From positions 1 through 38,320 of the forward strand of contig JAIOYK010000055.1 of NCBI GenBank assembly GCA_021741145.1: 38,320 nucleotides of DNA. The letters run 5' to 3'. A program made the position numbers and the translations under genes. Source of the DNA: Rhodospirillum sp. GTDB taxonomy: Bacteria > Pseudomonadota > Alphaproteobacteria > Rhodospirillales > Rhodospirillaceae. The notes below the pieces were generated by a model. That model was not told the origin of the DNA. It did no database searches and saw nothing but the letters and a program-made list of their open reading frames with translations. Below, piece after piece: positions 28,540 to 35,327 of the stretch (position 1 is its first letter; each line of letters opens with the position of its first letter).

Positions 28540-29565
28540 TTACCCCCAAAGATCGGGGGACGGGGGGGATACGACGCCCTTGGCGAAACGCAGACCGGGG
28601 CTCCGGTCCCTGGCCAGAAGGACGGGACCGTCCAAATCGACGAAAGCCGCCCGGTCGGCGAGCAGAAGGGCCGGGGCCATGGCGAGGGAGGTGGCGAGCA
28701 TGCACCCAACCATGATCCCCATGCCCTGGGCCTCGGCGGCTTCGGCCAGGGTCAGGGCTGTGGTCAGGCCGCCCGTCTTGTCCAGCTTGATGTTCACCAA
28801 TCCGTAGCGGCGGGCCAAGCGGGGCAGGTCCTCCGCCGTATGGACGGACTCGTCGGCGCACAGGGGCACGGGGCTGTTGATCCCCTCCAGGGCCTCGTCC
28901 GCGTCGGCGGGCAGGGGCTGCTCGATCAAGTCCACGGACAGACCGGCCATGGCCGAAAGGAGGGCGGGAAGGCCCTCCGCCGCCCAGCCCTCGTTGGCAT
29001 CGACAATGAGTTTCGAAGTCGGGGCTCCCCGGCGTACCGCGGCCACCCTGGCAATGGGGTCGTCTCCGCCGACCTTGATCTTCAGCAGGGGGCGGTCGGC
29101 GAGCGCGCGGGCCTTGGCCTCCATTTCCCCAGGTGGGCCGAGGCTGATGGTCTCCGCCGTCACAACGGGACCCGGTTCGGCCAGACCGAGGGCCGTCCAG
29201 GCGGGCAGGCCGGAGCGTTTGGCCTCCAGGTCGATCAGGGCGCAATCCAGGGCGTTGCGGGCTGCCCCCGGGGGCATGGCGGACAGCAGCCCCCGGGGCG
29301 TCAGCCCCTCGGCCACGAGGGGCGCCATGGCCTGAAGCGCGGTGAGTGACTCCGCGACGGTTTCCCCGTAGCGGGCGTAGGGCACGGCCTCTCCCTGGCC
29401 GGTGACGGTCCGGCCATCCGCCAGGGTCTGGGTGATCCGGGCGACGATCACATGGGCCTCGGTCTTGGCCCCCCGGGAGATGACGAAGGACCCGGCGATG
29501 GGCCAACGTTCATCCGAGACCGTGAGGGTGGGCGGGGTCGGTCTGGGCGGGATTGGGGAGGCCAC
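28540..29565 (-). CDS. dgcA: Enolase-superfamily epimerase/racemase, DgcA-like (N-acetyl-D-glutamate racemase or dipeptide epimerase)
   Basis: 341 residues of the muconate-lactonising/dipeptide-epimerase branch. Catalytic lysines are in LKIKVGG (Lys near 164) and KLDKTGG (Lys near 263). Metal ligands are in VDANEGW (Asp 189), LIEQPLP (Glu 215) and CADES (Asp 238). Relatives include L-Ala-D/L-Glu epimerase, which acts on murein peptides, and DgcA, which racemises N-acetyl-D-glutamate. The start is GTG at 29565, 3 bases after the stop of the DUF1611 gene, so the two are one operon. The DUF1611 pairing favours the DgcA role, but sequence alone does not separate it from a dipeptide epimerase. Confidence 0.82.
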   Translation of the reverse strand: MASPIPPRPTPPTLTVSDERWPIAGSFVISRGAKTEAHVIVARITQTLADGRTVTGQGEAVPYARYGETVAESLTALQAMAPLVAEGLTPRGLLSAMPPGAARNALDCALIDLEAKRSGLPAWTALGLAEPGPVVTAETISLGPPGEMEAKARALADRPLLKIKVGGDDPIARVAAVRRGAPTSKLIVDANEGWAAEGLPALLSAMAGLSVDLIEQPLPADADEALEGINSPVPLCADESVHTAEDLPRLARRYGLVNIKLDKTGGLTTALTLAEAAEAQGMGIMVGCMLATSLAMAPALLLADRAAFVDLDGPVLLARDRSPGLRFAKGVVSPPSPDLWG

Positions 29566-29568
29566 GGC

Positions 29569-30576
29569 CTATCCTTTCGCCGTCAGGCGGTCCACCAGGG
29601 GACCGACGCCCGTGCGCACGGGGTCCACGCAGGGCAATCCGAAGGTTTCGCCTGTCCGCTCCATCAGGTCATGGGCCTCGGCGTCGGCGAGCGCGGAGGT
29701 GTTGAAAGCCAGTCCCAGGACCTGGACATCGGGGTTGGTCAGCCGGGCGCACTGAAGGTTCAACGCCATGCATTCCTTTAGGGAGGGCAGGGCGCGCCCG
29801 GGTAGACCGCGCATATGGGGTCGGTTGGGTTCGTGGCAGAGGATCAGATGGTCGGGTTGGGCGCCGTGGAGGAGCCCCAGGCTGACCCCGGCGAAGGAGG
29901 CATGGAACAGGGAACCCTGACCCTCCACCAGATCCCAGTGATCGGCGTCATGGGCGGGGGCGAGGCGTTCCGTGGCGCCGCTGATGAAGTCGGAGACCAC
30001 CGCGTCGACGGAGATGCCCGACCCGGCGATCAGGATGCCGGTCTGGCCCGTGGCCCGGAAGTCGGCCTTCAGGCCCGCCTCGCGCATGGCCTTTTCCATG
30101 GCCAGCATGGTGTACATCTTGCCGACGGAGCAGTCGGTGCCGACCGCCAGGATCCGCTTGCCGCTCCGCGGTCCGCCCGTACCCACGTCCAGGGACTCGG
30201 TGGGGTGGCGCACGTCATGCAAGGTGACGCCCTTGGCGGCCGCGGCCGCGGCCAGACCGGGGACATCGGCGACCTTCTGGTGCAGCCCCGCGGCGATGTC
30301 GAAGCCCAGCGCCACGGCCTGGAACAGGATTTCCCGCCAGGCCTCACCGATGCGGCCGCCCCGGTTGGCCACGCCAATCACCAGGGTCTCGGCTCCGGCG
30401 GCGCGGGCTTCCTCCAGGGTCATGTCGGGGATGCCCAGGTCCGTCTTGCAGTCCGGCAGGCGGAATTGCCCCAGACACCAGTCCGGCCGCCATTGGTGGA
30501 TGCCATTGGCGGTCTTGGCCGCCAGTTTGTCGGGGGCATCGCCGAGGAACAGCAGGTAGGGCGCGCGAAGGGCCAT
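29569..30576 (-). CDS. dgcN: DUF1611 protein, DgcN-like (D-glutamate N-acetyltransferase)
   Basis: 335 residues of the DUF1611 family. The N-terminal Rossmann-like part (YLLFLGDAPDKLAAKTANGI, TLVIGVANRGGRI) is followed by a P-loop-type C-terminal domain with ILAVGTDCSVGKMYTMLAME (about 143-160) and TGQTGILIAGSGISVDAVVS. DgcN members are reported to N-acetylate D-glutamate, after which DgcA racemises it for entry into L-glutamate metabolism; the two genes are adjacent here as in that pathway. ATG at 30576 is preceded by a strong AAGGAG. The gene is divergent from the transglutaminase gene over 213 bases. No dedicated LysR regulator or deacetylase is adjacent. Confidence 0.82.
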   Translation of the reverse strand: MALRAPYLLFLGDAPDKLAAKTANGIHQWRPDWCLGQFRLPDCKTDLGIPDMTLEEARAAGAETLVIGVANRGGRIGEAWREILFQAVALGFDIAAGLHQKVADVPGLAAAAAAKGVTLHDVRHPTESLDVGTGGPRSGKRILAVGTDCSVGKMYTMLAMEKAMREAGLKADFRATGQTGILIAGSGISVDAVVSDFISGATERLAPAHDADHWDLVEGQGSLFHASFAGVSLGLLHGAQPDHLILCHEPNRPHMRGLPGRALPSLKECMALNLQCARLTNPDVQVLGLAFNTSALADAEAHDLMERTGETFGLPCVDPVRTGVGPLVDRLTAKG

Positions 30577-30789
30577 GGGACACTCCTTGGCAAGGGGGAA
30601 ACAAAAAGGGCCGGGCGTTCGGAAGCCCGAGGCTGGAGCCTAGAATAGGGGGAGTGGGTCGGGTCGCCAACCCGGCGTGAGATGACTTCCTGGTTCCGAG
30701 GTGGGTTATTTCGCATGCGCGGCCTTGCGGGATCGGACGAAACGGACCATTAACGATAAGGTCCGCCTGTTCTCCGATAGGGATCCCCG

Positions 30790-33700
30790 ATGAGCATCCA
30801 TGCCGCCTTGCACCACCGCACGGAATACACATACGACCGTTTGGTGAAGCTGTCGCCCCAAGTGATCCGCCTGCGTCCGGCGCCCCACAGCCGCACCACC
30901 GTGCTGTCCTATTCCTTGAAGATCACCCCGGAGCCCCATTTCCTCAATTGGCAACAGGACCCCCATTCCAACTGGCTGGCCCGGGTGGTTTTCCCCGAAA
31001 AGGTGGATCATTTCTCCGTCGAGGTCGATCTGGTCGCCGACATGGCCGTTTTCAACCCCTTCGACTTCTTCCTGGAGCCCGAAGCGGAGACGTTCCCCTT
31101 TTCCTATGCGCCCGATCTGGCCGAGGAACTGGCGCCCTTCCGCAAGCTGCCCCCGCTGACTCCCAAGCTCCGGGACCTGGTGGAATCCATCGACCGGTCC
31201 GAGGCGCGCACGGTCGATTTCCTGGTGACCATCAACCAGCGTCTCCAACATTTGATTGCTTATACCGTGCGCATGGAGCCGGGCGTCCAGACGCCCGAGG
31301 AAACCCTGACGCTGGAGCGGGGCTCCTGCCGGGACAGCGCTTGGCTGTTGGTGGCCGTTTTGCGTCACCTGGGCCTGGCCGCCCGGTTCGTTTCCGGCTA
31401 CCTGTTGCAGCTCACCGCCGACCAGAAATCCCTGGACGGCCCCAGCGGGCCGGAGGCCGATTTTACGGACTTGCATGCCTGGACCGAGGTCTATTTGCCC
31501 GGCGCCGGTTGGGTGGGGCTGGATCCCACCAGCGGCCTGTTCGCGGGCGAGGGGCATATCCCGCTCGCCGCCACGCCGGACACGCCCTCGGCGGCGCCGG
31601 TCTCGGGCCTCGTCGAGCCCTGCGAAACCACCTTCGACTTCGAGATGACCATCTCGCGCATTCTCGAGACGCCCCGGGTCACCAAGCCCTATTCGGAAGA
31701 GCAATGGGTGGCCATCGAGAGCCTGGGCCACGAGATCGACCGCAAACTCAAGGAGGGAGACGTCCGCCTGACCATGGGCGGCGAGCCCACCTTCGTCTCC
31801 ATCGACGACATGGACGGGCCGGAGTGGAACACCGCCGCGGTCGGCCCCGACAAGGAACGGCTGGCCACCGGCCTCATCCACCGCCTGCGCGAACGCTATG
31901 CCCCTGGCGGTTTCCTGCTGTTTGGCCAAGGCAAGTGGTATCCGGGCGAGCAGCTGCCCCGCTGGGCCCATCACCTCTATTGGCGCAAGGATGGCAAGCC
32001 CCTTTGGCGGGATCCTTCCCTTCTGGGCGATACGGTCTCCCACCGCGGCCATGATATCCCCGAGGCGGAGACCTTCATCAACGCCCTGGTGAAGCGTCTC
32101 GATGTCAATCCCGAGGCGATCCATCCCGCCTACGAGGACCCCTGGCATTTCATCGAGCATGAACGGCGTTTGCCCTTCAACGTCGACCCCATCGACAACA
32201 AGATCGCCGATCCCCAGACCCGGGACCGGGTCGCCCGGGTCTTCGAGGAGGGGGTGAACAAGCTGCGCGGCTATGTCCTGCCGATCCAGCGTTGGAACGC
32301 TCCCGCCCGGGCGCCCAAATGGCTGACCGAGGTCTGGAAATTCCGCCAGGGCCGCTGCTACCTGATCCCCGGCGATTCCGCCCTGGGTCTGCGCATTCCC
32401 CTGGAAAGCCTGCCCTGGGTCCCCCGGGCGTCCTACCCCTTCATTTACGGTCAGGATCCCACCGAGGATCGGGACGACCTGCCCGAGCCGCCCCCGCTGC
32501 CCGACCCCGCGCCCCTTTTGGGCCCCCTCTTGGGCCAACGGGTCCAGGCCAGCATTCCCGGCGCGGCGGAGGCCAACTCTCCCGACGAAAACGCCCAACG
32601 CCTAATGGAACAAACCGCCGGGGATGGCGAGGGGGGCATTGTCCGTACCGCCCTTTGCGTGGAGGCCCGCGGTGGTCGGCTCCATGTCTTCATGCCGCCG
32701 ACCGAACGGCTGGAGGATTACCTGGACCTGCTGAACGAGGTGGAAAACACCGCGGTCGAGTTGGGCCTTCCCGTGACCATCGAGGGCTATCCTCCGCCCC
32801 AGGATCCGCGCCTGAACGTCATCAAGGTGACCCCGGATCCGGGCGTGATCGAGGTGAACATCCACCCCTGTTCCTCCTGGGACGAACTGGTCAACAACAC
32901 GGAGATCCTCTACGAGGAGGCCCGGGCCAACCGCCTGGGCACGGAAAAGTTCATGATCGACGGGCGCCATGTGGGCACCGGCGGCGGCAACCACCTGGTG
33001 GTGGGCGGGGCCAGGACCAAGGACAGCCCCTTCATCCGCCGCCCGGACCTGCTGGGCAGCATCGTCCGCTATTGGCAGAACCATCCGGCCCTCAGCTACC
33101 TGTTCAGCGGGCTGTTCATCGGCCCGACCAGTCAGGCGCCCCGGGTGGACGAAGCCCGCGACGATTCCCTCTATGAGCTGGAGATCGCGCTGGCCCAATT
33201 GCCCACCAAGGAGCAATCGGAGGCCCAGCAGCCTCCGCCCTGGCTGGTCGACCGGGTGATGCGCAACCTGCTGGTTGATGTCACCGGCAATACCCACCGG
33301 GCAGAGATCTGTATCGACAAGCTCTATTCCCCGGACAGCGCCACGGGCCGCCTGGGGCTGGTGGAGTTCCGCGCCTTCGAGATGCCGCCCCACGCGCGCA
33401 TGAGCCTTGCCCAGCAACTGCTGCTCCGGGCCATGATCGCCCGCTTCTGGGAACAGCCCTACACCGCGCCCCTGGTGCAATGGGGCTACGCCTTGCGCGA
33501 CAGGTTCATGCTGCCCCATCACGTGGCGGCGGACATGCGCGACATTTGCGAGGACATGACCCGGGCGGGCTTCCCCATCGATTTCGCCTGGTTCGCCCCG
33601 CATGTCGAATTCCGCTTCCCCCGCTACGGGGCCGTGCGCCACGGTGGCGTGGAGATGGAGGTGCGTCATGCCCTCGAGCCCTGGCATGTCATGGGCGAGG

Positions 33701-34158
33701 AGCCCGGCGGCGGCGGCACGGTCCGCTTCGTCGACAGCTCCGTCGAGCGTTTGCAGATCAAGGCCTCGGGTCTGGTGCCCGGGCGCCATGCCATCACCTG
33801 CAACGGGCGGCGTCTTCCCATGGCGGACACCGGCACCCCGGGCGAGGGGGTCGCGGGCATCCGCTATCGCGCCTGGCTTCCGGCGAGTTGTCTGCACCCG
33901 ACCATCGACGCCCATACGCCGCTGGTCTTCGACATCGTCGACCTGTGGAGTGGGCGCTCCCTGGGGGGGTGCACCTACCATGTGACCCACCCGGGCGGGC
34001 GCAGCTACGACACCTTCCCGGTCAATGGCAACGAGGCCGAGAGCCGCCGTCTGGCGCGCTTCTTCCCCATCGGCCATAGCCACGGCCTGATGGGCGCGCC
34101 TCGGGAAGAGCGCAATCCGCGCTTCCCGGCGACGCTTGATCTGCGGTGGATGGGGTAA
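30790..34158 (+). CDS. Transglutaminase-like / DUF2126 fusion protein
   Basis: 1122 residues. The N-terminal part is a bacterial transglutaminase-like protein: beta region RTEYTYDRLVKLSPQVIRLR, then a papain-like core with Cys 180 (ERGSCRDSAW), His 229 (LHAWTEVYLPGAGW) and Asp 245 (GLDPTSG), so the triad is intact. From about residue 320 (DVRLTMGGEPTFVSIDDMDG) to the end it is DUF2126, a large domain whose function is unproven. Such fusions usually sit beside an ATP-grasp/alpha-E protein and another transglutaminase, proposed to handle peptide or amide bonds; none of these follows here. The ATG has AGGGA upstream. GC-rich composition ends abruptly just after its stop. Confidence 0.9.
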   Translation: MSIHAALHHRTEYTYDRLVKLSPQVIRLRPAPHSRTTVLSYSLKITPEPHFLNWQQDPHSNWLARVVFPEKVDHFSVEVDLVADMAVFNPFDFFLEPEAETFPFSYAPDLAEELAPFRKLPPLTPKLRDLVESIDRSEARTVDFLVTINQRLQHLIAYTVRMEPGVQTPEETLTLERGSCRDSAWLLVAVLRHLGLAARFVSGYLLQLTADQKSLDGPSGPEADFTDLHAWTEVYLPGAGWVGLDPTSGLFAGEGHIPLAATPDTPSAAPVSGLVEPCETTFDFEMTISRILETPRVTKPYSEEQWVAIESLGHEIDRKLKEGDVRLTMGGEPTFVSIDDMDGPEWNTAAVGPDKERLATGLIHRLRERYAPGGFLLFGQGKWYPGEQLPRWAHHLYWRKDGKPLWRDPSLLGDTVSHRGHDIPEAETFINALVKRLDVNPEAIHPAYEDPWHFIEHERRLPFNVDPIDNKIADPQTRDRVARVFEEGVNKLRGYVLPIQRWNAPARAPKWLTEVWKFRQGRCYLIPGDSALGLRIPLESLPWVPRASYPFIYGQDPTEDRDDLPEPPPLPDPAPLLGPLLGQRVQASIPGAAEANSPDENAQRLMEQTAGDGEGGIVRTALCVEARGGRLHVFMPPTERLEDYLDLLNEVENTAVELGLPVTIEGYPPPQDPRLNVIKVTPDPGVIEVNIHPCSSWDELVNNTEILYEEARANRLGTEKFMIDGRHVGTGGGNHLVVGGARTKDSPFIRRPDLLGSIVRYWQNHPALSYLFSGLFIGPTSQAPRVDEARDDSLYELEIALAQLPTKEQSEAQQPPPWLVDRVMRNLLVDVTGNTHRAEICIDKLYSPDSATGRLGLVEFRAFEMPPHARMSLAQQLLLRAMIARFWEQPYTAPLVQWGYALRDRFMLPHHVAADMRDICEDMTRAGFPIDFAWFAPHVEFRFPRYGAVRHGGVEMEVRHALEPWHVMGEEPGGGGTVRFVDSSVERLQIKASGLVPGRHAITCNGRRLPMADTGTPGEGVAGIRYRAWLPASCLHPTIDAHTPLVFDIVDLWSGRSLGGCTYHVTHPGGRSYDTFPVNGNEAESRRLARFFPIGHSHGLMGAPREERNPRFPATLDLRWMG

Positions 34159-34353
34159 ATTGGCTGGTAAACCTATGGGGATAGCTCTGACAGCAAGAAA
34201 GCACGTAGACGGTAAAAAATGAACTTCTACGACCTAACGGTTGCGGTCTAAGATGCCTTAGCCCGACATAACTTACGAATGGAACATAGGTGGAGGATAG
34301 ATCGGGCAAAAAGACCCATTCAAAAATGTGGGCCAATCATGAGGTAGGATCTG

Positions 34354-34887
34354 TTGAAACTTGACCAGCTATACGGTCCGGCCATTCCGCCGCAAGCCCG
34401 TTCACAATCCATTGCCGTTAAACCGTGGGAGAAGCGATACCATCCAGATTCCTTAATGCTTCTTGATGAATCTAGTGCAACTTCATTAAAGAAATTAATG
34501 GAGGAAATCCTAGCGGGTTGGGCTTTGGGAAGGGTGCTCTTTCAGGATGCCGTTATCTTGTGGTTGGTAACAGTAGAAGGAAAAATCCTATTTTCTTTGG
34601 AAGAACTGTATATAAAGGGCGACCCGGCAAGGAGGCCTAGATATAAGAATTTTTCCGTAACAAAAAATATGAACAAGCTGGGACACCCTTCTCTTGTTGG
34701 GGGCGCTGATGCGCGAATTGGAGGAGAAATATATTTTGAACCGAGGGAACCAGCCGTTTGGTATATAACTAATCTTTCAGGGCGTTACGGCCTTCATTCA
34801 ACAAGAAGTAGTGAGCATTTGGAAAATGTTAAGAGGGCTTTTGTTAGTTTTGGGATAAATTTGGAAACGGACTTTGTGGGTCCATGA
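34354..34887 (+). CDS. Unknown protein with HxSL...GGE...SGRY pattern (first gene of AT-rich cassette)
   Basis: 177 residues, not assignable to a characterised family. The C-terminal half reads LGHPSLVGGADARIGGEIYF, then WYITNLSGRYGLHSTRSSEH and LENVKRAFVSFG. This resembles a pattern I recall from effector- and toxin-associated proteins (H-S-S-L, then GE, then N-x-S-G-H/R-Y), but I cannot confirm the family. A hydrophobic stretch (AVILWLVTVEGKILFSLEEL) is probably a buried strand rather than a membrane helix. The start is taken as TTG at 34354, with TAGGAT upstream; no upstream in-frame ATG was accepted. AGA, AGG and ATA codons are common, unlike all genes to the left. It is co-directional with, and within 20 bases of, the next gene. 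Confidence 0.75.
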   Translation: MKLDQLYGPAIPPQARSQSIAVKPWEKRYHPDSLMLLDESSATSLKKLMEEILAGWALGRVLFQDAVILWLVTVEGKILFSLEELYIKGDPARRPRYKNFSVTKNMNKLGHPSLVGGADARIGGEIYFEPREPAVWYITNLSGRYGLHSTRSSEHLENVKRAFVSFGINLETDFVGP

Positions 34888-34906
34888 GGAGAAGAGGAGT
34901 AGAATA

Positions 34907-35326
34907 ATGTTCGAGGGTGTGGGCCAAATTCGATTTGGAAACTTTAGGAAGCGTGATCGTGACTTATTCAGTTCATTGATGGGAAGTCACAAATGTGAGG
35001 CGCTCGTTGTAAATGAGTTGGTATCTTACTTGTCAAGTGTGACTGTATGTGAGGGTGAAGAAATTGATGAGGAGTATTTTTATATTTTGGGTAGAAGCGT
35101 GTTTACCGCTTGTCCAGACGATAAGAGATCCATGATCTTGGCAAAAGTGCAAAGTGCTCGAATGAACAATTTAGTGAAAATGTACTTTTCTGCAGGCTTT
35201 AAAGGTAAAGATGTATCTGAGTATGAAGAAGTTAGTTGCAATGTAATTTCAATAAGAGCTGCTCAGAAAACTTTAGATCCAATATCTCCAAAGCCTGTGG
35301 CACCCCAAAGAACCAAGCGCGGATAG
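34907..35326 (+). CDS. Unknown 139-residue protein (second gene of AT-rich cassette)
   Basis: Not recognised. ATG at 34907 has GAGGAG upstream and starts 19 bases after the first cassette gene; the frame also reaches a GTG at 34874 overlapping that gene. The protein opens with MFEGVGQIRFGNFRKRDRDL, has a compact, probably alpha/beta body (FYILGRSVFTACPDDKRSMI) and a basic Pro/Lys tail (PISPKPVAPQRTKRG) that may be disordered. It has no signal peptide or membrane segment. One base separates its stop from the start of the tandem ATPase gene, so it is almost certainly cotranslated with it and may be a partner or adaptor. Composition is AT-rich like its neighbours. Confidence 0.78.
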   Translation: MFEGVGQIRFGNFRKRDRDLFSSLMGSHKCEALVVNELVSYLSSVTVCEGEEIDEEYFYILGRSVFTACPDDKRSMILAKVQSARMNNLVKMYFSAGFKGKDVSEYEEVSCNVISIRAAQKTLDPISPKPVAPQRTKRG

Positions 35327-35327
35327 A

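Noticed and set aside
30706-32598. 630-codon minus-strand open frame
   Set aside because: Antisense to the transglutaminase/DUF2126 gene, whose catalytic triad and length are convincing.
34219-34251. Possible 10-residue leader peptide before the cassette (MNFYDLTVAV)
   Set aside because: No ribosome-binding site and no attenuator-like structure clearly linked to it.
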